From: Acidobacteriota bacterium | GTDB taxonomy: Bacteria > Acidobacteriota > Vicinamibacteria > Vicinamibacterales > CAVVIG01 | Length of the DNA stretch: 64,000 nt | Reading direction: 5' to 3' | Assembly: GCA_003222395.1 (NCBI GenBank) | Contig: QHWB01000058.1 | Span: forward strand, 1-64,000 | Part shown: in pieces, positions 8,302 to 16,554 of the stretch | How positions within the stretch are numbered: position 1 is the stretch's first letter | Layout: every line of letters starts with the position of its first letter | The notes under the pieces: model-generated | The model's database searches: none | What the model was told of the DNA's origin: nothing | The model's input: the letters and a program-made list of their open reading frames with translations, nothing else | Translations under genes and position numbers: made by a program

Positions 8302-8537
8302 TGTACCTCTTCTGGCAGATCGTCATCGGCATCCTCGCCGGCTATCTCGCCGGCAAAATCATGCGGGGCCGCGGCTACGGAGTACTGATCGATTTGCTGC
8401 TCGGCATCGTCGGATCGATCCTCGGCGGGATTGTGTTCGGGATTCTCGGCTTGTACGCGGCGGGCCTCATCGGGCGCCTCGTCGTCGCGACCGCCGGCGC
8501 CGTCCTGCTGATTTACATCGCGCGGCGGCTCAAATGA
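8301..8537 (+). CDS. GlsB/YeaQ/YmgE-family small membrane protein
   Basis: This 78-residue integral membrane protein belongs to the transglycosylase-associated (YeaQ/YmgE/GlsB) family, often linked to stress response. It has about three hydrophobic segments with the family's Gly-rich faces: IVIGILAGYLAGKIM, a second around LLLGIVGSILGGIVFGILGL, and VVATAGAVLLIYIARRLK at the end. The ATG overlaps the tannase stop by one base, and its TGA overlaps the start of the next gene (ATGA), so it belongs to the same operon. The biochemical role is unknown for the family. Confidence 0.88.
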   Translation: MYLFWQIVIGILAGYLAGKIMRGRGYGVLIDLLLGIVGSILGGIVFGILGLYAAGLIGRLVVATAGAVLLIYIARRLK

Positions 8538-8965
8538 TCAAAACCTTCGGCCTGACGCACGTGGCGCTCGCGGTGCGCGACGTCGAACGCGCATCGGCGT
8601 TCTACCAGCGGATCCTCGGCGCCGTCGAAGTGTACCGGCACGACACGTTCGCGCAGCTGCAGACGCCGGGCGCCCGCGACGTGATCGTCCTCGAGCGGGA
8701 CGTGAAGCGTGCGGGGACGCGCGGCGGCATCGCCCACTTTGGGTTCCGGCTGCAGCGGCCGAAGGACATAGACGCGGCCGTGCGCGCGGTGAAGAAGGCC
8801 GGCGGCCGCGTCAGGGAGCACGGCGAGTTCGTTCCGGGCGAGCCGTACCTCTTCGCGATCGATCCCGACGGCTACGAATTCGAGATCTGGTACGAGCTGC
8901 CGACGCCCGTCGATCCGCGGCCGCGGCGCGCGTCGCGGCACACGGCGCGGCGCGCTCGCGCGTAG
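8534..8965 (+). CDS. VOC (glyoxalase/bleomycin resistance) family protein
   Basis: The protein has 143 residues with two beta-alpha-beta-beta-beta modules of the vicinal oxygen chelate superfamily. It opens LTHVALAVRDVERASAFYQR; a second metal-ligand position is in GGIAHFGFRL and a Glu near the end in DPDGYEFEIWYE. His at the start, His in the middle and Glu near the C-terminus suit a metal-binding site. The Arg-rich tail after position 125 lies outside the fold. Start and upstream stop overlap (ATGA), placing it in the operon with the GlsB protein and the tannase. The substrate cannot be inferred; a ring-cleaving or glyoxalase-type activity is possible. Confidence 0.85.
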   Translation: MIKTFGLTHVALAVRDVERASAFYQRILGAVEVYRHDTFAQLQTPGARDVIVLERDVKRAGTRGGIAHFGFRLQRPKDIDAAVRAVKKAGGRVREHGEFVPGEPYLFAIDPDGYEFEIWYELPTPVDPRPRRASRHTARRARA

Positions 8966-8967
8966 CG

Positions 8968-9327
8968 ATGAAAAAAATGTACGACGACGAGAGCAGAGAC
9001 CGGCAGCATCCACAGCGCGGCGGCAAGGACATCTCGCCGGAGGCGCCGGGCGCGCTCGAATGGACGTGCCAGGATCCGGCCGAATCGCTGAAGCGCCTGC
9101 TGCAGTACGTCGAAAGCGAAGCCGACAAGGCGATCGCGTGGTACCGGCAGCGCAAGAACAGGAAATGGTCGCGCGCCAACGTCAAGCCGGGTCAGTACAA
9201 CGTCAGGGTGTCGTCAACCAGCCTCGCAGGCGCCGCGGCGCCGGCAGGGGCCGTTGCCGATTCGACGGTCGTGATCGTCAAGCCGGGCGAGATCGCGAAG
9301 GGCGCGATCGAGTTGCCGCTGCCTTAA
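8968..9327 (+). CDS. Hypothetical protein, apparent chimera with a SLATT-like N-half
   Basis: This 119-residue protein starts 2 bases after the previous stop. The first half (SLKRLLQYVESEADKAIAWY to KNRKW) resembles the helix that precedes the two membrane segments of SLATT-domain proteins. Those membrane segments are missing. Instead the sequence runs into a beta-type tail (VKPGQYNVRVSSTSLAG, then STVVIVKPGEIAKGAIELP), reminiscent of a regulatory carboxypeptidase-like or Big-type domain end. The join at about residue 67 suggests a deletion that fused two genes. It may be a non-functional remnant; I cannot assign a role. Confidence 0.5.
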   Translation: MKKMYDDESRDRQHPQRGGKDISPEAPGALEWTCQDPAESLKRLLQYVESEADKAIAWYRQRKNRKWSRANVKPGQYNVRVSSTSLAGAAAPAGAVADSTVVIVKPGEIAKGAIELPLP

Positions 9328-9389
9328 TCTTTGCGCGTGGGCGCGCTCGGGCGTAATCCAGAACGGCGCTGATGGATAATTGGCGCCTT

Positions 9390-10853
9390 ATGACACGCAC
9401 AACCTCGCTCGTCGTGTTCGCGGCGGCAGTCGCCATCGGCGGCTGCTCGCGCGCCACTCCCGAACAGCAGACCGTCGACGATGCCGCGGCCGCGCTCGGC
9501 GGTCGCGATCGCCTGCTCGCCATCAAGACGCTCGTCATCGAAGGCGAAGGAACGAACGGCAACCTCGGGCAGGACGTGACGCCCGAGGCGACTGGCCAGG
9601 CCTTCGTCCTGAAGGGCTACAAACGCGCAATCGACGTCGCCGGCGGAGCCGTGCGCGTCGAGCAGACGCGGACGCCGAACTTCGCGTACTTCCAGGGACA
9701 GCAGCCGCAGACGCAGGTATTCGGCGTCGACGGCGACGTCGGATACAACGTCGCGCCGAACGGCACCCCCACGCGCGTATCGAACGCCGTGGCAAAGGAT
9801 CGCCGCGCGGAGATGTACCACCATCCGGTGACCATCGTGCGCGCGGCGCTCGATCCGGGCGCGAAGCTCGCGAACCCGCGCACGGCGAACGGGCAGCGCG
9901 CCGTCGACGTGACAACGGCCGCCGGCTTGACGTTGACGCTGGCGATCGACGAGACGACCAAGCTGCCGACACGCGTCGTCTCGATGACCGACAATCCGAA
10001 TCTCGGCGACGTCGCCGTCGAGACGAGCTTCTCGGACTATCAGGACGTCGCCGGCCTGAAGTTGCCGTCGCACCTGACAACGAAGACCGACAAGTTCACG
10101 ACCGCGGACATCCGCGTGACGAAACAGAGCGTCGACGCCGATACCGGAAACCTCGCGGCGCCGGCCGCGGTCGCCTCGGCGGCCGCCATTGCCGGTCCGC
10201 CGCCGGCAACGGTCACCGCCGAAGAGCTGGCCAGCGGCATCTGGCTTCTGGCGGGGCAGTCGCACCACAGCGTTCTCGTGGAGTTCGCCGATCATCTGAT
10301 GCTCATCGAGGCGCCCCAGAACGATACGCGCGCCCTCGCCGTCATCGCGAAGGCGCGGGAGCTGCGGCCCAACAAGCCGCTGACGCACGTCGTGAGCACG
10401 CATCACCATTTCGATCATTCGGGCGGCGTCCGCGCGGCGGTGTCGGAGGGGCTCACGGTCGTCACGCACAAGGCGAACGCGGCGTTCTATCAGGACGCCG
10501 TCAGCCGCGCGCACACGCTGGCGCCCGATGCCCTCGCGAAAAAGCCGAAGCCGATCAAAATCGAAACCGTCGACGACGTGATGCACTTGAAAGATGACAC
10601 GATGGCGGTCGATCTCTATCCAATCGCCGGCAGCCCTCATGCGGACACGCTCCTGATGGCGTACTTCCCGAAACAGCGTCTCCTCGTCGAAGCCGACGTG
10701 TACTCGCCAGCCTCCGCGGTTCAGCCCTATGCCGCGAACCTCCTCGAGAACATCCGCAAGCGGAACCTGGACGTCGATCGCATCGTGCCGATTCATGGAA
10801 CAGTGGTGCCGTTCAGCGAGCTGCTGAAGACTCAGGCGAAGTCGACGAGCTAA
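9390..10853 (+). CDS. Metallo-beta-lactamase-fold hydrolase, lipoprotein
   Basis: The protein has 487 residues from the ATG at 9390, chosen because it directly opens a lipoprotein leader (MTRTTSLVVFAAAVAIGGCS, lipobox IGGC). An in-frame ATG lies 18 bases upstream. After a beta-rich N-terminal region of about 260 residues comes an MBL-fold domain with the zinc motif STHHHFDHSGG and a later metal His in GSPHADTLL. Family members include lactonases, glyoxalase II and alkylsulfatase-type hydrolases. The C-terminal region VDRIVPIHGTVVPFSELL carries the last conserved His. It is probably anchored to a membrane facing the periplasm. Substrate unknown. Confidence 0.85.
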   Translation: MTRTTSLVVFAAAVAIGGCSRATPEQQTVDDAAAALGGRDRLLAIKTLVIEGEGTNGNLGQDVTPEATGQAFVLKGYKRAIDVAGGAVRVEQTRTPNFAYFQGQQPQTQVFGVDGDVGYNVAPNGTPTRVSNAVAKDRRAEMYHHPVTIVRAALDPGAKLANPRTANGQRAVDVTTAAGLTLTLAIDETTKLPTRVVSMTDNPNLGDVAVETSFSDYQDVAGLKLPSHLTTKTDKFTTADIRVTKQSVDADTGNLAAPAAVASAAAIAGPPPATVTAEELASGIWLLAGQSHHSVLVEFADHLMLIEAPQNDTRALAVIAKARELRPNKPLTHVVSTHHHFDHSGGVRAAVSEGLTVVTHKANAAFYQDAVSRAHTLAPDALAKKPKPIKIETVDDVMHLKDDTMAVDLYPIAGSPHADTLLMAYFPKQRLLVEADVYSPASAVQPYAANLLENIRKRNLDVDRIVPIHGTVVPFSELLKTQAKSTS

Positions 10854-10928
10854 TTTTCTCTGCGGGCCGTGCGAGCTCTGCGCGCTTCGTTCACGGGTTC
10901 ATTGCCGCAGCCACGGTATAGACTGGAC

Positions 10929-10955
10929 GGGCGGGCCTGAAAGGCCCGCCCTACA
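10929..10955. repeat. Palindromic repeat abutting the CBS-like gene start
   Basis: A near-perfect palindrome centred on GGGCCTGAAAGGCCC and ending CCCGCCCTACAC, the consensus form of the family. Only three bases separate it from the GTG start of the next gene, so it occupies the normal ribosome-binding position and could hide or replace the Shine-Dalgarno site. Confidence 0.9.
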
Positions 10956-10958
10956 CCT

Positions 10959-12329
10959 GTGCGGAAGAAGATCTGCGACACCGTGCTCGACGCGATCGGC
11001 GACACGCCGATGATCCGCATCAATCAGTTGACGAAAGGCGTCGTGAAAGGCACGGTGCTGGCGAAGGTCGAGACGTTCAACCCCGGCAACTCGATCAAGG
11101 ACCGCATGGCGGTGAAGATGATCGAGGACGCCGAGCGTGCCGGTCTGTTGAGACCCGGCGGAACGATCGTCGAGGGAACGTCCGGCAACACCGGCATGGG
11201 CCTCGCGATCGCCGCCGTCGTCAGGGGCTACAAGTGCGTCTTCACGACGACCGACAAGCAATCCAAGGAGAAGATCGACGCGCTGAAGGCGTTCGGCGCC
11301 GAGGTCATCGTCTGTCCCACCAACGTCGATCCCGAGGATCCACGGTCCTACTATTCCGTGTCGTCGCGCCTCGAAAAAGAAGTGCCCAACGCGTGGAAGG
11401 CGAACCAGTACGACAACCTGTCGAACACGGCGGCTCACTACGAGCAGACGGGTCCCGAGATTTGGGATCAGACCGACGGCGCGATCACGCAGCTCGTGGT
11501 CGGCGTCGGCACGGGAGGCACGGTCTCCGGCGTCAGCAAGTTCCTGAAGGAGAAGAATCCGACGATCAAGGTATGGGGCATCGATACGTACGGCTCCGTG
11601 TTCAAGAAGTACAAGGAGACCGGCGTCTTCGACAAACACGAAATCTACCCGTACATCACCGAAGGCATCGGCGAGGACTTCCTGCCGCGCAACGTCGACT
11701 TCGGCCTCATCGATCACTTCGAAAAGGTGACCGACAAGGACGCGGCGGTGATGACGCGCCGGATCGCGCGCGAAGAAGGCATCTGGGTCGGCAACTCGGG
11801 CGGCGCCGCGATGGCGGGGCTGATGCAGCTCAAGGATCAATTCACCGACCGCGACGTGATCGTCGTCATCTTCCACGACCACGGCTCGCGCTACCTGGGC
11901 AAGATGTTCAACGACGACTGGATGCGGGAGAAGGGGTTCATCGAGAAGTACGGGCTGACCGCGCGCGATCTGGTTGCGACGCGGATGGCCGGCGAGCTGT
12001 GCGCGGTCGAGTTCAGCGAGCCGGTCGAGAACGCGGTCCGCGTGATGGCCGAGCACGACTTCTCGCAGATCTCCGTCACACGCGACAACCGGCTGATCGG
12101 ATCGCTTAACGAGACGCAGCTCTACACGCAGCTCGTGAAGAATCCGGGCGTCAAGACGAAGCCGGTCGAGTCGATCATGCAGCCGGCGTTCCCTTTCGTC
12201 GACATCTCGACGCCGGTCGATCTGCTCTCGCCGATGATCACGCCCGAAAGCCCGGCGGTCCTCGTCCGCGACTTCAAGACCGACAAGACGTTCATCATCA
12301 CGAGGAGCGACCTGATTCGTGTCTTGTGA
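10959..12329 (+). CDS. Cystathionine beta-synthase-like PLP enzyme with CBS domains
   Basis: This 456-residue fold-type II PLP enzyme makes cystathionine from serine and homocysteine, or cysteine from O-acetylserine. Lys47 in NPGNSIKDRM is the PLP lysine. GTSGNTGMG binds the substrate carboxylate, and GTGGTVSG binds the PLP phosphate. The segment VWGIDTYGSVFKKYKETG and the tandem CBS pair (about residues 335-456, with VMAEHDFSQISVTRDNRLIG) match cystathionine beta-synthase more than CysK/CysM, which lack CBS domains. The N-terminal haem domain of animal enzymes is absent, as in other bacteria. The GTG start lies three bases after a palindromic repeat and has no clear Shine-Dalgarno site; an in-frame ATG at about 10986 would cut into the fold. 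Confidence 0.9.
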   Translation: MRKKICDTVLDAIGDTPMIRINQLTKGVVKGTVLAKVETFNPGNSIKDRMAVKMIEDAERAGLLRPGGTIVEGTSGNTGMGLAIAAVVRGYKCVFTTTDKQSKEKIDALKAFGAEVIVCPTNVDPEDPRSYYSVSSRLEKEVPNAWKANQYDNLSNTAAHYEQTGPEIWDQTDGAITQLVVGVGTGGTVSGVSKFLKEKNPTIKVWGIDTYGSVFKKYKETGVFDKHEIYPYITEGIGEDFLPRNVDFGLIDHFEKVTDKDAAVMTRRIAREEGIWVGNSGGAAMAGLMQLKDQFTDRDVIVVIFHDHGSRYLGKMFNDDWMREKGFIEKYGLTARDLVATRMAGELCAVEFSEPVENAVRVMAEHDFSQISVTRDNRLIGSLNETQLYTQLVKNPGVKTKPVESIMQPAFPFVDISTPVDLLSPMITPESPAVLVRDFKTDKTFIITRSDLIRVL

Positions 12330-12330
12330 C

Positions 12331-12369
12331 AGAACGCAGAGATTGCGACCTCAGCGATCTCTGCGTTCT
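12331..12369. terminator. Strong hairpin after the CBS-like gene
   Basis: Inverted repeat AGAACGCAGAGATTGC / GCGATCTCTGCGTTCT: a 16-base stem with one wobble pair and a 7-base loop, starting right after the stop codon. There is no long T-run (TTCTATACC follows), so it may be a terminator of the non-canonical kind or an mRNA-stabilising hairpin. Confidence 0.6.
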
Positions 12370-12382
12370 ATACCGGTGTGAT

Positions 12383-12859
12383 ATGGCTGACGACAAGCCT
12401 CTACGCGACCACCTCGGAACGCTGCTCGACTGGGGCGACGCGCACGTCGGCTTCGACAGAGCAGTGAAAGGTATTCCGCCGCGCCTGCGCGGCGTCGTGC
12501 CGGATCGCCTGGAGCACTCCGCGTGGCAGCTGGTCGAGCACATCCGCCTCGCGCAGGCCGACATCCTCGAGTTCTGCGTCAATCCGAAGTACGCGGAAAA
12601 GAAGCGGCCCGACGACTACTGGCCTCGTGACGCGCGGCCGAAGAACGCGATGGCGTGGACGGCGTCGATCGCGGCGTACCGCAATGACCTCAAAGCGCTG
12701 CGGCGGCTGGCCCGCGATCGCGCGATCGATCTGTTCGCGGCGGTTCCTCACGGTGACGGCCAGACCTATCTGCGCGAGATCCTGCTCGTCGCCGACCACA
12801 CGGCGTATCATGTCGGCCAGCTGATCCTCGTCCGCCGCGCGCTCGACATCTGGGGATGA
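12383..12859 (+). CDS. DinB-family four-helix protein
   Basis: The protein has 158 residues and a DinB/YfiT-like four-helix bundle. Evidence: LRDHLGTLLDWGDAHVGFD at the start, an HSAWQLVEHIRLAQADIL helix and a C-terminal DHTAYHVGQLILVRRAL, which gives the three His positions of the metal site (one in the second helix, two in HTAYH). In this family the metal often supports thiol transfer or hydrolase reactions with bacillithiol or mycothiol, but many members have no known role. The ATG at 12383 is used; a GTG lies 5 bases before but out of phase. It is separated from the CBS-like gene by a hairpin and followed closely by tatC. Confidence 0.85.
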   Translation: MADDKPLRDHLGTLLDWGDAHVGFDRAVKGIPPRLRGVVPDRLEHSAWQLVEHIRLAQADILEFCVNPKYAEKKRPDDYWPRDARPKNAMAWTASIAAYRNDLKALRRLARDRAIDLFAAVPHGDGQTYLREILLVADHTAYHVGQLILVRRALDIWG

Positions 12860-12880
12860 GAGAGAGGAGCCGACCTCGAC

Positions 12881-13741
12881 ATGGCTGCAGCTGCAACCGG
12901 GCCGGTCAAATCGCCTCGAGACGACGAAATCGAAGACGGCGACCCGCGCGAAGGCCGGATGGGGTTCCTCGAGCATCTCGACGAGTTGCGCACGCGCATC
13001 ATCCGCTCGTGCATCGCGATCGCCGCCGGTATGGCGGTCGCGTTCTTCTTCGTCGACCGCATCGCCGACTTCGTGCTCGCGCCGACGATTCGCGCGCTGC
13101 CGGACGGCGCCACGCTCGTGTTCCTCAGACCGGGCGAAGGATTCTCCTTCGATCTCGACATCGCGCTGATCGGCGGATTGATTCTCGCGGCGCCTTTCGT
13201 CACATATCAGGTGTGGCGCTTCGTTGCCCCGGGGCTCTACGCTCGGGAGAAGAAGTTCGTCGTTCCGATCGTCCTGCTGGCGGCAGTCGGCACGCTCGCC
13301 GGCGCCGCGTTCAGTCATTACGTCCTCTATCCGGCGATGATGGCGTTCTTCCGCAGCTTCGATTCGCCGCGGATTCGGTTCACGCCGCGGCTCGAAGACA
13401 CGTTCGATCTGTACAAGAACCTGCTGATCGGGATGGTGGCGGTCTTTCAGATTCCGACGCTGGTGTTCTTCCTGGCGAAGGTGCGTCTCGTCACGGCGCG
13501 GTTTCTGTGGCGGCAGATCAAGTACGCCGTGCTGATCAGCTTCATCGTGGCGGCGGTGCTCACGCCGTCGGCCGATCCCTGGAATCAGACCATGTTCGCC
13601 GCGCCGATGATCGCGCTGTACGTGATCAGCATCGGGCTGGCGTGGCTGGTCGGTCCGAAGGCCGACGGCGCGGCGGCGAGCCGGAGCGATGTGAAGCTCC
13701 CGCTCGTCGCCGCCGCGACGATACTCAAGTTCAGAAGGTAA
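12881..13741 (+). CDS. tatC: Sec-independent translocase subunit TatC
   Basis: This 286-residue multi-span membrane protein is the signal-binding subunit of the twin-arginine translocase. The family signature is clear: GFLEHLDELRTRIIRS before the first helix, the first periplasmic loop, LILAAPFVTYQVWRFVAPGLY with the conserved Phe/Pro pattern, and HYVLYPAMMAFF. About six membrane helices are visible, ending near GLAWLVG. A 25-residue acidic N-terminal extension precedes the conserved part. GGAG lies upstream of the ATG. No tatA or tatB is nearby. Many proteins in this window carry RR leaders, so it has clear clients here. Its 3' end overlaps the convergent TonB receptor gene by 11 bases. Confidence 0.95.
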   Translation: MAAAATGPVKSPRDDEIEDGDPREGRMGFLEHLDELRTRIIRSCIAIAAGMAVAFFFVDRIADFVLAPTIRALPDGATLVFLRPGEGFSFDLDIALIGGLILAAPFVTYQVWRFVAPGLYAREKKFVVPIVLLAAVGTLAGAAFSHYVLYPAMMAFFRSFDSPRIRFTPRLEDTFDLYKNLLIGMVAVFQIPTLVFFLAKVRLVTARFLWRQIKYAVLISFIVAAVLTPSADPWNQTMFAAPMIALYVISIGLAWLVGPKADGAAASRSDVKLPLVAAATILKFRR

Positions 13742-16517
13742 TCCGGCCGCCGACGCGCACGAGCCTGCCCATCACGATCGCCGACGGACGGCCGAGCGAT
13801 GAGCCGATGGTCGTGACGGCGCTCGTCACCGCGCTGTTGTCGAACACGTTGAAGAGATCGACCGTCGGCTCGAAGCGCGTGCTGCCGCTCCTGACGCTCC
13901 ACGCCAGTCGCAGATCGACGAGGTTCACCCACGGATAGCGGAAGTCGCCGCGCGGAGCAACCTGAATGTTCTGCGTCACCTGCGTCAGGCCCTGCACGAT
14001 CGAGGTCGTCACCGGATACACGCGCGACTGCGGCAGGCCCGTCGCCTCGCGGATCGATCCCGACAGCTGCACGTTCGCCGGCAGCCGATAGCTGAAGCCG
14101 CCGCGGACCTGGTAGGTGGAATCGAAGCCGACGGCGCCGCGGTTGTTGATGCTCACGTTCGGATTGTTCAGATCGCCGGTGAGCGGCGCCGGGAACGTGT
14201 CCTGATCGCCGTAGTCGCTGCCGATGGTCAGCCCGCCGAACACCGTCGCCTGACGCATGCGGGTGTTCATCTGGAACTCGACGCCGTTGTAGTGCTGCTC
14301 GAGATTCGGCACCGTGGCCACCACGTTGCGAACGAGGCCGCGGGTCGCCGGATCCTGGTTGTAGACGGTCAACGGCTGATTCGTCAGCGGATTGGTGATT
14401 GTGACCGGTGAGTACGCCGAGGATGGCACGGCCGCGTTCACCGTCGTGTACAGATCGCCGAAGCGGCGTCCGTAGTAGCCGACGCTCACCGCGGTGTTCG
14501 CGCCGATCTGCCGCTGCACCATCACTGTGTATTCCCACTGGTGCGGCCGCTTGAGATTCGGATCCACGTTGCCCAGCGTCGGCTGCAGCGATCCAGAGCA
14601 GCGATCGCGGGCAATCTCGCTAAGCTGCGCCGTCAGATCGTTGTTCGCATCGCTCCACGGGCACAGCTGAAACGAGATGTTCCGCTGATTGAGCGGCTGG
14701 ATGATCGTGATCCCCTCGAGCCGATCGTAGCGGCTGACGCCGCCCTTCACGGCGGTGCGGCCGTCGCCGCGGACGTCCCACGACGCGCCGACGCGCGGCG
14801 AGACGGTGTTCCAGTTGACGATGCCGTCCTGCGCGGCGAAGTCGCGGGGACCGATCCACGTGCCGGCGGGAGCGCTCTGCGCCGGAATCGACATGACGAA
14901 GCGCTCGTAGCGGACGCCGGGATTGATCGTCACGCGATTGAGCCGCCACGAGTCCTGCATGTACACGGCGGCGTTGACGCCGGTTTCCTTGTGCCCGCTC
15001 GGCGTGTTGACGAGGCGGACGGAATTCGGCACGCCGTTGCTCGTGATCTGCAGGATGTCGCCGCGGATCGTGAACAGCTCCTGCGACCAGCCGGTGCGCA
15101 CCTGCGCGCCGGCCTTCACGCTGTGCGCGCCGGTGAGGAACGACGCGCTGCCCGCCCATGTGTTCATGCGCGCGCTGTTGGTGTCCATGCGCGGCGACAC
15201 GCCGCCGATCGTCGAACGGATCTGATCGAAGGTGGCAATGGCGTTCGGCGTTGCGTCGGGCTCGAAGCCGAGCGTGTAGTTGATCGGGAGCGAGAACAGG
15301 GCGGCGTCGGCGAAGACGCGGTTGTTGATCGGCGACGACCACTTCACCTCGCCGATGTAATTGAGCTGCGTCGTCTGGACGACGTCGGAAATCGGATCGT
15401 TGATGCTGGCCGAGAGCCAGTTGTTGGGACGATGGCCGCGCCACTTGATGCTGCGGTCGTAGTGCGCCGACACCTTGTTCCGCTTGGACGCCTGCCACGT
15501 GACGCGGCCGGTCGCGTCGCTGATGTGCTGATCGTCGACCGCCTGGTCGCCCGTGGACGTGAACGTGTTTCCGAGGAAATTGTTCGCGCTCCAGCGCCGG
15601 AAGGTGCCGAAGAACCACAAGCGGTCGCGGCGGATCGGACCGCCGAGCGTCGCGTTGACGTCGTAGACGCTCTGCACGCGGTTCTGCGCGCGGAAGCCCA
15701 GCGCGATGAGATCGTCGTCGAGGTTGTTCGCCTGCATGCCGTCGTTCGCGCCGGTGGCGAACAACGAGCCGTGAAACGTGTTGCCGCCGTCGTGCGGGAT
15801 CATGTTGATCTGCACGCCTCCGACGGGCGCCTCGGCCGGCAGCGAGCTGGTCTGATAGCCGATCTCCTCCATCAACCCGTCGTTGAAGTAGAAGCCGGTC
15901 TGGTTGCCGCCGAATCCCATGTGCTGAATCTGCACGCCGTCGACCATGAAGACATTGTCGTTGTTCGACGAGCCGTGCACCTGCAGCGTCGGCTGCTGCA
16001 TGATCTGCGTCCCGCCGACGTCGGGCGTCGTTGTGGTGACGCCGGCAATCAGCTGGCCGACGGCGAACGGATCCTTGCCGGTGGGAATCGTGTCGAGGGT
16101 CTCGCGCGTCATCACCGACTGCGAGACCGATCGCTGGACGTCGACGAGCGGCGACGCGCCCGTCACGGTAATCGCTTCTTCGAGCGTCCCGACGGCGAGG
16201 TCGGCGTTGATCGTCGCCGTGAACGACGTCGGCAGGACGATCCCCTCGCGCTTGACGGTGCGGAAGCCGGTGAGCGTGAAGGTGACGGCGTACGTGCCGG
16301 GTCGCAGATCGACAATGGAATACTGGCCGGTCGCGTCGGTAACCGTCGTGCGCGCGCCTTCGATGAGCGCGGAGCTCGACGCTTCGACGGTGACGCCGGG
16401 CAGCACCGCGCCCGACGCGTCGCGCACGAGGCCCGCGATCGCGCTCTGCGCGAACGCGGACGGCGCAAAAGCCGCAAAGATGACGGCGAACAGGGCAGAA
16501 CGCACGTGCTGGCGCAT
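13731..16517 (-). CDS. TonB-dependent receptor, carboxypeptidase-regulatory type
   Basis: This outer-membrane transporter of 928 residues has a strong Shine-Dalgarno site (GGAGGGG) before the ATG. It has a signal peptide (MRQHVRSALFAVIFAAFAP ... FAQ), an N-terminal regulatory beta-sandwich (AGLVRDASGAVLPGVTVEAS ... DLRPGTYAVTF), a plug domain (VMTRETLDTIPTG ... VFMVDGVQIQHMG) and a long beta-barrel ending in Phe (VGGRITF). This is the Oar-like type common in Acidobacteriota; it lacks a SusD partner nearby. The substrate is unknown, probably an oligosaccharide, peptide or other polymer fragment. It is divergent from the serine hydrolase with 37 bases between starts, so the two may share control. 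Confidence 0.92.
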   Translation of the reverse strand: MRQHVRSALFAVIFAAFAPSAFAQSAIAGLVRDASGAVLPGVTVEASSSALIEGARTTVTDATGQYSIVDLRPGTYAVTFTLTGFRTVKREGIVLPTSFTATINADLAVGTLEEAITVTGASPLVDVQRSVSQSVMTRETLDTIPTGKDPFAVGQLIAGVTTTTPDVGGTQIMQQPTLQVHGSSNNDNVFMVDGVQIQHMGFGGNQTGFYFNDGLMEEIGYQTSSLPAEAPVGGVQINMIPHDGGNTFHGSLFATGANDGMQANNLDDDLIALGFRAQNRVQSVYDVNATLGGPIRRDRLWFFGTFRRWSANNFLGNTFTSTGDQAVDDQHISDATGRVTWQASKRNKVSAHYDRSIKWRGHRPNNWLSASINDPISDVVQTTQLNYIGEVKWSSPINNRVFADAALFSLPINYTLGFEPDATPNAIATFDQIRSTIGGVSPRMDTNSARMNTWAGSASFLTGAHSVKAGAQVRTGWSQELFTIRGDILQITSNGVPNSVRLVNTPSGHKETGVNAAVYMQDSWRLNRVTINPGVRYERFVMSIPAQSAPAGTWIGPRDFAAQDGIVNWNTVSPRVGASWDVRGDGRTAVKGGVSRYDRLEGITIIQPLNQRNISFQLCPWSDANNDLTAQLSEIARDRCSGSLQPTLGNVDPNLKRPHQWEYTVMVQRQIGANTAVSVGYYGRRFGDLYTTVNAAVPSSAYSPVTITNPLTNQPLTVYNQDPATRGLVRNVVATVPNLEQHYNGVEFQMNTRMRQATVFGGLTIGSDYGDQDTFPAPLTGDLNNPNVSINNRGAVGFDSTYQVRGGFSYRLPANVQLSGSIREATGLPQSRVYPVTTSIVQGLTQVTQNIQVAPRGDFRYPWVNLVDLRLAWSVRSGSTRFEPTVDLFNVFDNSAVTSAVTTIGSSLGRPSAIVMGRLVRVGGRITF

Positions 16518-16554
16518 GGTCTCCCCTCCTGGCGAGCCAGTATACTTTCGCGCC
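16518..16554. promoter_or_regulatory. Short divergent start region
   Basis: Only 37 bases separate the starts of the TonB receptor (minus) and the serine hydrolase (plus). The minus strand carries the GGAGGGG ribosome site. The plus strand carries TATACTTT about 8 bases before the ATG, a -10-like motif that would imply a leaderless or near-leaderless transcript for the hydrolase. Confidence 0.4.
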
